Origin: Linnemannia elongata
Lineage: Eukaryota; Mortierellomycota; Mortierellomycetes; Mortierellales; Mortierellaceae
Assembly (NCBI GenBank): GCA_036320915.1
Contig: JAXBDG010000010.1
Location: 310,001 to 374,000 of the forward strand
Length of the DNA: 64,000 nucleotides
Direction: 5' to 3'
The translations under genes were made by a program, and so were the position numbers. The notes under the pieces are model-generated. The model did not search any database and had not been told where the DNA came from. It saw only the letters and a program-made list of their open reading frames with translations. Numbering within the stretch: the first letter of the stretch is position 1; each line of letters opens with the position of its first letter. Below are positions 25,501 to 37,861 of this stretch, piece after piece.

Positions 25501-28099
25501 GCCGAAAATGGCGTGTCGGGACAAACAAAAAGAAGATCCTTTGCAATCGTGTGTTTGATCGATTGAGGTTAACCTTTTTTCTTTTTTTTTTCTTTCGACC
25601 CGAGGAAAGAGACGAACAAGAGATAGCAACAGAGGGAAGAAAAGGAGTCATGAGAGAGGCGACAGCAAGCATGTAAACGCGAACAAACAATGTGAATATG
25701 AGACCAACAAGAATAAAAGAAAGCCGAGTGAATGAACAACATGAACCGTGAGCATCCAAACAAAGTGGCACGAGATCCCAAGACGAAGAACCTAAGAGAA
25801 AGCGGGCGGATTGGATATCAAAAAGAGTAAAGAACAGACGGCTGAACTCACTCCGTCTACATCTTTTCCATTTGTGGCGCAGAAGTTGCAAACCATGTCA
25901 ACTCACATAAACCTTTTTTTTTTGGGTCCGACTCTTGATGGTGGTGCTCTTCTTCATCCATGGACAAACGAAAGATGGAAGGGAAGGGAAGGGAAGGGAA
26001 AGCGACAGACGGCCTTCAGAATGATATAAGGCCATTTTTAGACTAGCCTTGTTGTTTGTTTATTTGCATGTGTGTATGCGTATATGCGTGTGAGTGTGTG
26101 TCTGTTGTGTGTGGCAATTGAAATGGAGGGGATTGAGCCAATGGGAGAATTTATTAGCGTGTGCGAACTTTTTTTTGCGGGTGCGAGGACATGCCGAGGG
26201 AAGTAGGAAGCAGGGAGAGAAAGGAAGGAAGAGAAGGGGAAGACGGTCCAGGCTTTTTTTGATTCATTCAGGGCCATCCTTTTGAGCAGAAACAAACAAC
26301 AGCAACAACAACAACATACTTGGGGGCTATGTCGATGATGACAATGATGATGCCGTACTTTCTATTGTTTCTTTCGTTTCCCTGGGTTTGACAAATAAAT
26401 TCATTTCTTCAGGATAAGCCCTACATAGCCAACAACGCAACGTATCTTCCCAGCACGTCTGACAAATGCAATGTACTCTATTGCGACATGTACCCATTTC
26501 TATCTCCATCAGAAACATACATATCCTCCATCCGGTATGCGTGCGAAGGGTTCATTCAACATGGATTGTCTTAAAAGATTGCGGTATTGGGGTGTCCAGA
26601 ATCATGGTCTCATATCATCTCCACGTCGACTTTGTGTCTATTTTTCACAGCAATTTGTACTCCTGGTTTTTGTAAAAGGACTTTCTAAAAAAAAAGAAAA
26701 AGGATGAGCTACTAGCCTTGGCTGGAACTTATTATTTAGAAAGCATAGGATCAGGATCGTGGCGTTTTTATATTGCATCGATCCTGTGTCCTGCTTTATC
26801 TATCAACACTCAAGAGATCTGATATTGATCTGGAGTTGTTTGTAGATGGACAAAAGAAGAAGGCAAGGAAATACCCGGAGCATTTATTTTGTTGAGTGAA
26901 AGTAAGGTTGGGGACCAAGCTACCCGCACCAACAGACAACAGGCAACAGGTACAGGTAATATACACTGGTACTCCCATCCCAAACGACACTACACACAGG
27001 GAAGGAAGAAGGGCTACTTCGAGCTGAGCGAATCAAAGTGACGGAGATAGGTTTGGAGTGTTGGGTATGAAGGCAGAGATACCGAGACCGGCGTTTGAGC
27101 AGTACCCCATCCCGTTCTTCTCTTCTCTTTCACCTAAACCTTGAAGAAAATAATTTTCCGCTTGGCTATTTGTTCGTACCTTTTTAAGCGTACCTTGAAG
27201 CTCTGGCTCCTTCCTTCCAGTTCCTGCCCCTGCCCCTGCCCCGATTGACCGAGTTCCGTGTGAGTCGTGCGCTTCTCCTCCATATTTCTCAATTGCCAAG
27301 GTTGTTACTCTCTCCTCCACTGATTATCATTGGATGGAGCGGAGAGTTTTTTCTCGTCATGATCTGGCGTTTCTAATAGAAGGAACACATATTTGGAAAA
27401 AAGAGAGAAAGAGAGTTTTTTTTTCGTCTTCTCCCGCCCCGACCAGAGCAAGATCGTGTACTTGTGCGGATTAGATGTAGTCGCGTCAAGCACCCGCTCG
27501 GTCAACCAGTCCGTCCGCCCATCCGTCGATCACCATCGTCGTCATTCTCTAGCTTGGCTGGGAATATGGGGGAATGGCAGTGAGAGATAGGGAATACAGG
27601 GACAAGTGAGGGGGCTGTGGTATGTTTCTTCTTTTCTCTCCCGCGTGCACCCCTGCCGTTCTTTTTTGCTTTCATTCCAATTACTTCGCTTCGCATACAC
27701 CCTTTTCTAGCTCATTCTGAACTACGTATAAAGTGAGTCTTTGAGGGAAAAAAATATACTCATAACTTGTACTCTTTCGCATAACTTCCTGAGAAAAGAG
27801 AACGAAGAAGGGTTAATTCATTCATTCTAGATCCATCTACTCAGGGGAAAAGGAAGGGCAGAGGCAAGAAGCAATTGGTCAATTGCAAGCAATACGTGGA
27901 GGAGTGGAAGGGTGTGCGATTGGGGAGCGAACTATTTTCCACCCCTTTTTCTCATTCACCCACCGCAATAGCAATTACCTCTTCCTCCTAACATCCTTGT
28001 CCATCTCTTTCTCTCGACCCCTGATGGCCTGGTCTTTGTCCCAAGAAGCACTTGATGCTATGCAATCAAGCAGCAAGAAAAAAAAAGAGAGATGCTGAT

Positions 28100-28100
<1 letters not shown>

Positions 28101-28141
<41 letters not shown>
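28101..28141. repeat. T homopolymer, 41 nt
   Basis: The longest homopolymer of the window, in the gene-poor stretch. I could not identify any LINE- or SINE-like sequence attached to it. Confidence 0.75.
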
Positions 28142-28142
<1 letters not shown>

Positions 28143-31100
28143 TGAATAATCTTTTCCGGAAAGCTGACCGTTGGACCGAGCCCCTTTTTACTGTCTGTCA
28201 TGACATCTATCTTTATTTGCCTTTCTCTCTGTCGACCTTTGTTGGTCAGGCTGGTGTGTGCTCGCTCTCCTTCATTCAATTATTCATCCACCCACCCACC
28301 CACCCCTTGTTTTTTTCCACTTTCCTCTCTCTCATCTCAATTGTCTCCTTTCTGACTAAACACTCCCATGAACAGTACTGAGAAAATATGTGGCCTTGCC
28401 CTGGCCTACCCTCGTCCTGCCCTATCGTATCCTATCTCATTTACCCGTCATATCGCCTCTCTCATTCGATTCGTAGATGGGCTGGGACAAATAGGAGAGA
28501 AATCACTAAATGAAGAGAATCTCGATTCTTGCCTTTGTCCAGATTCATTTCTCAAGGCCATCACAACCACCAATCTGAGATTTGCATCTGGGCGCCCAGA
28601 AGGCAGGTAACTGAAGGCAGGGGTAGTAATTATGTTTCTTGTGTTTTGTTGTTGTTTGTATTGTTGAATATTTTTTTTCTTCTTTCTTTTTTTTTTTTTG
28701 CTCAGTTTCTCTCTCTTGTTTGGTGGCCTTTTGACCTTTCTGCTCTATTGACGATGTGTATTCGCCGGAGTGTTTTTCTTTTGTTTGTGTGTTGTGTTTA
28801 TGTGTGTTTTGCGTGCGTGTTCACTTTTTTGTAGTGTTGTGTTACGCCCTTTCCCCTACCTTCGCTCTCTTTGTTGTTGTTTAGCAATAGAACAGGTGTC
28901 TGCGGAAAATATTTCTTCGAAAAAAAAAGCCAAGAACATAAAAAAAAAAAAAGAAGCGTGTCTCGTTCTCGTCCTCCCTTTCTCTTGCATGGTCCTCCTT
29001 CTCCAATCCAACATGTAAACAAACCAGCAAAGCACTAAACAAAAGAAAAAAAAACAAGGGCCGACTCACCGAGACGAGAGTTGTAATAAAAAAAGGGGGG
29101 GTCAGTTAGGAAGGAAGGGATGGGTTGACAATGGACGTGTGAGGGGTGGAAACGTGAACAAAATTCAGCAAAGTCAGACCAACAATGTTCAGGGACAGGA
29201 GAGGGGACAAGGCATAGAGGATGGGCAAAGACAAGGAGTGGGTGGTATGTTTCTGTCTGCGCCAAACCTCGGGCTATTTTTTTTTTTTCTTTTTTTTGGT
29301 TTCTTCTATCATGTCCTGTTGTTATGCCTTATTGTTGCAGGTTTGTTCTCATGCAATGCGAAGATCAATTGAAGACAATGGAAAAAGAAGGGGTTGAGTG
29401 AGAGGGGTGCCGGTTGAAGGGAACCAAAGACAAAAATAAAAACTTCAGGGACTAAAGTCAACTCTACCGTTGAACAAGAATAGAAAAGCAGTTGGCGACC
29501 TAATAGGCTAGCATGAACTATCGCTGGTGAATAATGATGAATGATAGAGGATAGATGTGTGTATAGCTAATTAGTCTTTTTGCCAATTGAAAGAGGGTGG
29601 AAGTGTTTCCCTTTGAAGCCGCTGCTGGTTTATTGTTGTGAATGAAAAAAGGTTTTGAAATGATTCAGTCAGCGCACGCCGCCCTTTTTTTCTATCTTTC
29701 CATGCTGTTGTTGATGATGATTTTGATGGCGGCCATTTTTGGTTCCCATCTATGTTCTCGCTATGAAAAGTGGGTGGGTGAGTGAGAGAACAACAGAAGG
29801 AAAATAACCTTGAGAGCTGTGAACTGTCTGTGTGTGAGGGAGAGAGAGCGATAGGAAAATAAAATTGCGTCTGAGGAAGGAAGAAAGGAAGGACCACAAC
29901 AACACACCTCCGGTTATTGTCCGCAGCCAATTGAAAGAATGAACTGAATACTGTGGATTGAATTGAATACCCTATGTCTACGTGTGAATATGGTTGTGTT
30001 GTGAGTTAGGAGAATAATAAGGGTAGGCTATCCGAGAAAAAAAAGCAACAAAAAACACAAACAAACAAATAGGACAGAGAGAGAGAGAGAGCGAGGAAGA
30101 AGAGAAAGAGATGGGCGCGGGTATTGGGCGAGAAAAAAAGAGGGGATGAGGAAGAGAGAGAGAGAGGTGTGATGACTCTTGTCATGTCCAATGTGTGTGC
30201 TGTCTACTCTTATTCATTCTGTCATTCAATTGAAGGGAAAAAACAATAACAAAGGGCTGGACCATTTTCATTATTCTCACACCCTCCTTTTTGTATTCTT
30301 ATTCAGTTGCATTCATTCACACAGAGCATTCATACATACACAGGACATGAGTTTTCCCTTCGTTCTCATTGTCGACAGCGAGAGAGCGAGTCTCGAGTGC
30401 GCATATTCTCCGCTTTTTTCACACCAGGACCACCTTCACCCCTTCCCTTCCATTCACTCACACTCATTTTTATTCTCCTTGTGGGTAAAAAAACGCAACT
30501 GCCTCTCTATCGTCGAAAGAAAGTAATATATATTCCTCTTTGTCCCCCCCTTCCACTTTTTTCCCTTTCTTCCTCTTTTTCCACTTTTCTTTTTCTCTTC
30601 CGTTCCCTTTCGCTTCTCCCCTACCTTCTTCTTCTCATTCATCATCCATCTCTCTTCACTTCACTTTTCATCCTCTTAATCTCATATACCTAACTCACTC
30701 CTCACCACTCTCTTACTCTTCACCCTCACTCTTACTCAGCATACCCCCCCCTCCCGTTCTTCCCCTTTAACGACCTCCTTCACTCACTCACTCACTCCAC
30801 TCACTCTCGACAACTCTTTGTCAAGTCACCCTATTTTCCACACAACCCAAATCGTAAGTTGTTCGACACTAATACCAACACTAACAAAAGCACACTCCTT
30901 TTCTGTCCCTGACTTTCTTTTCCACAACCCCTTTCCCCTCCCTTTGACCATTCATTCCCCTTTACACCTTGACTTTTCTTCCCCTCGCCTCTTCACTTCT
31001 GACTGCCCTGACTGACTGACTGACATATCCACCACATCACACATCGCATCCATCAGGCACATATCACACACATCATTTATCACCCACTCTATCAGTCTTG

Positions 31101-32012
31101 ATTTCCTCTCACCCTCACATCACCGTCACTATCACTATCACTGCACATATATATCAGCCAGTCTTCTTTTCCCTTCAACTTCAACTTCCAAGCAAGCCTT
31201 TACCTTTTGAGCGTGTGTGTGTATGTCCTCATCCTTCTTTCCTATCTCACTTTACCTACTCCACTCTTCCTTTCCCCTTCCCTCAATTTTTCTCGAAACT
31301 GTTTCCCCATTTATCTCGACCACTCCAATCAGACGATTGAATCATCCGCGTGTCTCGCTTTGTCACTGACTTGTTCTTGTCCCCCCCAAGCACGCCTTTT
31401 TCGCCCTCCTCCACAACCTATTCTGAATCACAACATATTATTATCATCCATTTTTCTCTTCTCCCTTACTCTTTCTCGGCTTTCTTTTTCTTTATCTCTT
31501 TTGCTTCTTCTCTCTCCCTCCTTCTATATTCTCATCCTCGGTAGAATTGAACAAGAAACGGGTACAGATTACATCAAGCCTTCTCTTTCAATCCCGATAT
31601 CCCTCCCTTTACTGCGTCCCTTATTCATTCATCCCTGCCTTTTCTCTTTTCTTTGGTTTTATTTTTATTATCCTTCCCCTTCCAATGCAATGCCCAAATG
31701 CACATACACCCCTGGCCCGCTCTACTGCGAATGCCCTCCTTTTTCTCTTGTTTATTTATTTTCCGGTCCTATTCTGTCATTTTTGGGCCTTTTCTTTGGT
31801 CGGGATGACATCCGTCCCTCTCTCCTTCCATTCTTCCCCTGTCCCTCTTCTTTCCCTTGGTTTGTGAGTCGGCGTCTGTGAACACCGCAGCAAGCAAGCG
31901 GCAATGAAAAAAAAAAGAGTTAAAAGAAGTGAGCTCATAAGACAGAGACTTTGGACAACTACGTTCGCTCCCTTTCTGTAGTCTTGAAGATAACAAGAAC
32001 AGTGTACCCGTG

Positions 32013-32090
32013 GGTATCGAACCCAACTCTCTGAGTGGTCTCGGCATTCATCCCCTGGTCTATTATGTCAGAAAGGGGGGGCGACCACTC
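32013..32090 (-). other. tRNA-like B-box sequence with an adjacent inverted repeat
   Basis: On the minus strand GGTTCGATACC (32023-32013) matches the Pol III B-box, but the flanks do not fold into a cloverleaf: the presumed 3' acceptor strand has no matching 5' strand. An 8-bp inverted repeat, GAGTGGTC (32033-32040) and GACCACTC (32083-32090), lies beside it. It could be a tRNA relic, the head of a tRNA-derived SINE, or chance. I do not call a functional tRNA. Confidence 0.2.
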
Positions 32091-32234
32091 GTCCTCGTGT
32101 GACATTCTATCTCCTCACTCCTCACCATTAGCGGCGAAGAATGACCCTCTTTTTTCTTTGCCTCTCGTCCACTTTTCAATTGACTGACATCCTTCTCTCC
32201 TTTCCTACCCCTCCTACCGAACAGATAGTCAATC

Positions 32235-35200
32235 ATGAAGGCAGCATTCGCACCGGCCCCTGCCGATAAGCAGGCCCACTACGACCCTTACTACAACCAC
32301 CCCAACACACAGCCACATCATCCCCACGGATCATCTTCTTCCCAATCCCATCCTCATAGCCACCACAGCCGCCCTTCCCCTCCTTCTCACCACCAGCACC
32401 ACCACGAGACTTCTTCCCCTCGCCACCAGCATCAACACTACTCTTCATCATCATCCCCATACTCCTCCCACAACGACCAGCACCGTCACCGCCACCAGGA
32501 GCAGGACCAGCAGCAACATGCTCATCATACCCAGGAGTATCGCCCACAACAAGAATACCCTCCTCGGCCACGGAGTCCCTTCCATGCCCCTCCCCCTTCC
32601 AACAACTACTACAGCAACTCCAAAGGCAACTCAAGTAGCAGCAACAACAACGAAGAGCAGCGATCATACCAGCAGCACTACCAGTCTCACTATACATCCA
32701 ACTCCTCTCCTCAACAGCCTGTTGTTCGTCACACTGAGGGTTACGAGGGCAGGGTTCGCAACACTACCAGAGACCACAACGACCATTTGATGACTAGCGA
32801 ACACCATCACAACATCCACGACCAGCAGCAGCACCACGACCAGTATCGCCGCGATCCCTACGGCTTCCTCAAGCACCCCTCCTCTCAATACCCTTCGTCC
32901 CACCCTTCCAGTCGGACAGCCGCCAACTCTGAGGATGATGTGAACAAGTTCCACTTGCCTCCCATCCTGGCCCCCGAGGAGCCCTTCTACCGCAAGGATT
33001 TGCCCTATCGCCACATGCGCTACTTCCGTAATGTCACTAGCAAAGACCGTGAGGATAAGCAAGGTTACTATTCCTCAGCCCGCCATGTCATGCCCAGCAA
33101 TACCACTGGCAACTTTGGTCATGGTCCCCCCATCGGTGTAGCTCTCGATCGCTTCGCTGCCAAGCAAGCCCAGCAGCACCAGCAGCAGCAACAGCAAATG
33201 CAGCAGCAACAGCAGCAACACCACCAAGAGAGCCAGAGTGTCCGCCTCCCTCCCTTGTACACTGCTTTGCCCGACCAACGCCCTTCTGGTTCTTCCAAGG
33301 TCTCGCCTTCCTATGGCCACTCGGATTCGAGTCCAAGTGACCAATCGAGCCCAATTCACTCTCCTATGCAACACCGTCCCTCCTATGGCGGCTCGCCTGC
33401 CCAGTCTCCCATTGAGAAGCCAATGTCCTATGGTCGTCAGCACCAGAACCATCCTTACCATCAGCAGCAGCAGCAAGGTCAGATGCTCAAGCCCAAGGCC
33501 ATCCAGCCTCGCTCGATTGCCCCTGCTCCCATCAGCCCTACTTCGCCTGGCATGCAGCAACCTGAAGTCTCCCCTCGTGTCGCTTCCAAGAGGGTAGATC
33601 GTCAGTCCTATGTCAAGATCGAGCCCAAGGACTTGCCTCTTCAGTACCACCAGCAGCAGCATCAGCAGCAGCAGCACCCTTACCAAAGCCAGCACCGCCA
33701 GTCGATTTCTGGTCCCCAGGTCGTTGCCAAGCGCAAGTGGAGCCGCGAGCACTCGCCTGTTCGCCAGGGTCCTCGTCTGAACACAGAGACCGTTGCTTCC
33801 TCCAACGAGTCTGCTCCCGCCGATCGTGTCGACGATGCCTCCTCGGCCGAGCTCCACCTCTTGTCTAGCCGCAAGCATTCCCGCTCTGTTGCACCTGTCT
33901 CTTCCGCTACCAAGGATGCCTCCAAGAAGAGCGCGCAAAAGATGAAGATGCAGCGCTACCAGATGACCACCATCCGCTGCTGGCACGGTGCCATTGCTCA
34001 AAAGTCCTATGGTATTGAGAAGCGCTACCTCTGCCCTCCTCCCATGGTCCAGGTCTCTGCTGGTGTCAACGCCAAGCAGGTCCGCTCTGAGCAGCCCCAT
34101 GTCACCATGTCGGTCATCCACGAGAAGGTCGATATCCGTGGCCACCACGGCGAGAACTTGATGGAGCAGGATTGCTCCCTTGATGACGCTCTTCGTTGCT
34201 CATTCCGCAACTTGCACGTCACCGGCACTGGCTCGGACAGTTCCAAGCGGTTCAAGTTGGGTCTCCAGGTCTTCTTGAACAAGAACTCCAACATGCCCAC
34301 CGCTATCATGGATTCGAACCCCATCCCCATCATCTCCAAGCCCTCGAAGAAGACTGCCAAGGCCGGTAACGCCTCCTGCTTCATCCTCAACGGCATGAGC
34401 GTCTCGCTCCTCAACCGTATCAATGCCCAGACTGTCCGCACAAAGTACATGGCTGTCGACAACAACGCCGTCTGTGCCAAGATTGGATCCTGGTCGTCCT
34501 TCACCATCAAGATGGTCAAGCCCCCTCCAGCTCCCCCAGTCAAGTTGGTCCCTGCCAGCATGGGTGTCTTCCGCTCCCCCGGCCACTCGACCAAGTTTGT
34601 CCCCATCCGCATGAAGGGCGAGAACCCAATGGGTCCTGCTCTGGCACCTCAGGCCGTTCCCATGGTCCGTACCAACTCGAACGGTGGTAGTGGTCGTGCC
34701 GATGTCGGCGGTGTTTCTCCCAACGGACCTGCCCCTTCGTCCTCGTTCCAATTCCGCCACCAGCAGCAGCTGCAGCATGAGCCCGTCTATGTCTTCTCCA
34801 ACTCGGAGCCCGTCCTCTATGGATCTGAGATTGTCCTGATCAACGACTTGACCGGTATCATGACTGACCGTCTGATCATCCGCAAGGTTGAAAACGGCAA
34901 GGTCTCCCGTTCGGGTACCGGCCCAGTCAGCCAGATGCAAAAGATTGTCCTTGAGCACCCTGACCGTGTCCACCCCGAGGATGGTCGCTCCTACTACCTG
35001 AGCGCCTCTTCGATTGGCAGCCCCAAGATCGAGGGCAAGATCCCCCTCCAGGCTGCCATGGATCGTAGCCCTCTTCTCGAGTACCGCACCTCGTCCAAGA
35101 AGGCGTCGATCATGGACATGACTGATGCCCAGGATGATGATGAGGAGGAGATGATGGAGGAAGATGACTACAACGGTCAGAGCAACAGCATGCCTCGCCG

Positions 35201-36281
35201 CATGGGCAAGAGCCAAGACAGCGTCGCCGTCGATGACTTTGTCTGCTGGACCATTGCCGGCATCGGTACGTTCTTTTCTTTATGTTTCAATGCACTTCGC
35301 TCAATCGTCCCGCTTTCAAGCACACAATGACTAACATTTATTTCACAATATCCATTGAACCTATTAGCCAAGTTCGATTACACCTACTTCGGCCCTATCC
35401 CTGCCTCGGTCGATTCGGACGTGGACCCCACCAAGGTGCCCTCGATCCAGAGCTGCCCCCAGTACAACGCCAACACCAACACCATGACCATGCAGGTCAA
35501 GAACGTCTTTGAGAAGCTCACCCCCACCGAGGAGGCCCGTCTCCTCAAGCACCAGGACGACCCCTATGAGCGCAAGTTGACCCTTTCCGAGTACGTCTAC
35601 AAGCGTTGCGAGGATATTCGTCAGCCCATGAGGGATGAGGAAGGCCCCATCCAGCTCTGGTTGGCTCAGCATGGTCCCATCCGCATGCGCCGTCGTCAGT
35701 TGGAGGATGTTTTGCCCGAGGGTGTCTCAGCCGCTGATATGGCTGTCGATGATGAGGAAAGCTCGGATGACGAGAGCTCGGATGATGATGACGAGAATGA
35801 CAAGGCTGAGGATAACAAGAAGTCCAAGGCTCCTGAGGATCCTCTCCCTAAGATTGCATCCAAATCTTCCTCTGTCACCGCCTCGGCCGGCTCTACCACC
35901 TCGAGCGTTGCTGCTGCCGCCGCATTGGCCAACGCCCAGGACGCCGCCGCCGCCGCTGCCCTCGCCTATGCCGCCAAACACCAGACCCAGTTGAACATCA
36001 TGAACGGTCGTCACTACGGTGGAAGCCACCTCCCCGCGTCCATGAACCCTGCTCTGAACCAGAAGCGCCGCAAGCTGGTCAAGAAGCTGATGGGTCTCGA
36101 GGCTGAGCTTCCCTACGGTTGCGAGGTCCGCACTGCCCATGACGCTCAGGGCCATGCGCGTGCCGAGCTTGACATCTTGATGGTCGAGCGTGCCTCTGGT
36201 ATCGCCTACCGGACGGGCTACAAGGTCGTTTACTCGCGTGAGCGCGAAAGAGCCGATTGGGTCGTCGAAGTCCTCGGTTAA
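32235..36281 (+). CDS. CSL: CSL-family transcription factor (CBF1/RBP-J/Su(H)/Lag-1 type), 2 exons
   Basis: Exons 32235-35265 and 35368-36281 give 1314 residues. Residues 1 to about 560 are Gln/His/Pro/Ser-rich and disordered. The DNA-binding RHR-N domain starts near residue 570 with AQKSYGIEKRYLCPPP, then IISKPSKKT and INAQTVRTKYM. The beta-trefoil part includes WSSFTIKMV, YGSEIVLINDLTGI and RLIIRKVENGKV followed by PVSQMQK. The exon junction falls in FVCWTIAGI/AKFDYTYFGP, leading into a C-terminal IPT-like part that ends GYKVVYS. That last part is broken by an acidic then poly-Ala linker (about residues 1135-1230). CSL proteins bind GTGRGAA-type DNA in the nucleus. Fungi have no Notch, and the fission-yeast members act in adhesion, cell cycle and lipid-gene control. 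The DNA-contacting motifs are intact, so binding is expected. Confidence 0.93.
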
Positions 36282-36702
36282 ATTCATGTCCTTTATCTTT
36301 TGTCTTTTAGTTTTGTTTTTTTCTTTCGCTTTCTTTTTTTGCTTTTGCAATGCCTTTTTGTACCAACAAGTTCTACATCCTTGTACACCACACCCACTCT
36401 ACTGTTTACGAAAAAGACACACAAAATTTGTACGATTTGGTTGTAGTTGTAGTACTAGTAACACTCTCTGTCTCTTCTATTAAAAACTTGTAACGAACAA
36501 CAAACAAAAAACTTGTCTATCGTCTCTTGTTTTCTGCTATCTTGTCCTGCGCTTATTTGGTGTGATGCGGACCAAATACAATTAATTGGAGTGACGTTTA
36601 CTTGCGCGCTTTTGCTGGGAGTGTCCAGTTTGTTTGAGAGTTCCGTCCCTTTGAATTGTTGTTTTTCCTGGGTCACAGTTCTATTTTGCTATTCTTTTCT
36701 CT
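36282..36702. other. Convergent 3' region between CSL and the YCII gene
   Basis: T-rich 3' flank of the CSL gene and 3' flank of the minus-strand YCII gene. Nothing else is supported here. Confidence 0.5.
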
Positions 36703-37526
36703 CTAGGAGAAGTCAGCGGAACGGAAGGGGAGGATCTGGTAATGCTCCCAGACTTTTCCGGTGACATAGTAATCCCTATTAAATACGATAGAAAGGAGAA
36801 GAGAGTGGACCTTTGTTGTCAGTACTCCGAATCCATAATTTCGCAGATCTTATTTTTTTTTCTCACGCTGCCCACATCCAGGAACAACCAACCACTTTGT
36901 TCTTCCGCCTGTCTTCATTCTTCGTCCTTGCATTGTAATCTCCACTACATCCCGCTCTAACATTCATAAACCGAGTAAAAAAAAAAAAAAACAAGTGGGA
37001 GGGTACCTACTTTTCAACAAGCTGACGGACCTCCTCCGCGTTGTCAGCGCTAAAGATCATGATCGATCCAATCATCTTTCCCGAAGCCGAATGATCCGTC
37101 AAGAGCGCACCTCCGATTTGAAGTTTTCCAGACTTTTTGAGTTCCTTGGCTTCGACGAGGTGTTTGGGACGGACGTCGAGACGGCGGGTGAGGGCTTCGG
37201 GGTCTGTAAAGTCCCGGGCGATGACTATGAATTGATTTTTTGCTCCGTTCACCGTTGCTAAATATCGTGATGGGACGAGTGGATTATTATGTGTGTTAGA
37301 GGTCGTATCAATTGAAGAGTTGAAAGTTTTTGTGTGTGTGATATTGCTGAGGGCACAAGTTTGTGGTGGTGGTGGTGGTGTCCGAGTTTGGCTCCTGCAA
37401 TGGTTAAGTGAGAGGAGATCAATGAGGAGTGAGTGATGCGTGTTTACCAGAAACGGAGAGGGCGCGGTGCTGTTGGATGCGAGAGGGGAGAGTGGCGAGA
37501 CGCGAGGATGAGATTGCCTTGAACAT
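36703..37526 (-). CDS. YCII-domain protein with mitochondrial leader (3 exons)
   Basis: Minus-strand exons 37526-37448, 37257-37011 and 36775-36703 give 132 residues. The start MFKAISSSRLATLPSRIQQH continues RALSVS, a classic mitochondrial presequence ending in the first exon. The rest is one YCII-related domain: NQFIVIARDF, DPEALTRRLDVRPKHLVEAK with the family's conserved His, GKLQIGGALLTD, SIMIFSADNAEEVRQLVEKD and a C-terminal YYVTGKVWEHYQILPFR. YciI-like proteins are small ferredoxin-fold proteins. Most have no assigned reaction, and some are proposed hydrolases or isomerases. It lies head to head with the split F-box gene across 335 bases. Exon 1 and that promoter are copied at 59585 onward, where a broken relative remains. 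Confidence 0.85.
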
Positions 37527-37861
37527 TGTTGCTTGAGGTTGAAGTAGTGTTGGGTATGAATGAGTGAGAGGAGGATTGAAAACAAAAGAGGGGAGAAGAA
37601 TGTGGAGGAGGTGGGAAGTGTGAGAAAAAAGGCGAGCCAGGGGCGCAGAGTGCAGAGCACGTGGAGAATTCTGCTTTCGCGTCAAAAATCAAAGATGGAC
37701 AATGGTATCAAGGATTGGATTCAGTGCGAGGCGAGGGTGTGGCTGAACGAATAAAAGGAGGCGCCGCATGGTGATTTTCGTTCCTTTCTCTTTCTCTTTC
37801 GCTCCTCCTTCTCCTCTCACATCCGTACCCCCTCACTCGCCCCTACTCCCCACAGCACTCA
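37527..37861. promoter_or_regulatory. Bidirectional promoter between the YCII and F-box genes
   Basis: 335 bases separate two divergent start codons. On the F-box side ATAAAAGG (37751-37758) lies about 110 bases before the ATG and is followed by a C/T-rich leader. On the other side a purine-rich top strand is the C/T-rich leader of the YCII gene. The same sequence is conserved almost base for base in the right-hand copy. Confidence 0.5.

Larger units (their letters stand above)
18126..32234. other. ~14.1 kb stretch without a recognisable gene
   Basis: All open frames here are short, often on both strands at once, and translate to low-complexity Phe/Leu/Ser/Pro or Lys/Arg/Glu strings. I could not chain any into a protein with known motifs. 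The region is rich in homopolymers (T 18384-18416, A 22540-22566, T 28101-28141) and CT/GA microsatellites (about 21660-21682, 22297-22315, 30078-30092). From about 30500 to 32230 the top strand is strongly C/T-rich with CACTCACTCA repeats, looking like the promoter and long leader of the CSL gene. A splice-acceptor-like CCGAACAG ten bases before its ATG suggests a 5' UTR intron. Genes of rapidly evolving proteins with many small exons, or non-coding RNAs, cannot be excluded. Confidence 0.5.

Noticed and set aside
25250..25891. 213-codon minus-strand frame
   Set aside because: The translation is low-complexity Ser/Leu/Phe/Lys with competing frames on the same strand. There is no motif and no leader-like sequence upstream.
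26327..26518. Minus-strand 63-codon frame with a C/H spacing like the second half of a RING finger (HCICQTC then CWLCR)
   Set aside because: The first zinc pair is missing, no neighbouring exon supplies it, and the flanking codons look random. Only RNA data could rescue it.
18384..28141. Long A/T homopolymers as possible retroelement tails
   Set aside because: No reverse transcriptase, LTR, target-site duplication or repeated unit was seen beside them.
30179..31881. Several plus-strand frames up to 224 codons
   Set aside because: They are translations of the C/T-rich promoter or leader tract, giving Ser/Leu/Phe/Pro strings.
33075..34148. 357-codon minus-strand frame
   Set aside because: It is the antisense shadow of the CSL DNA-binding exon, whose plus-strand motifs are unambiguous.
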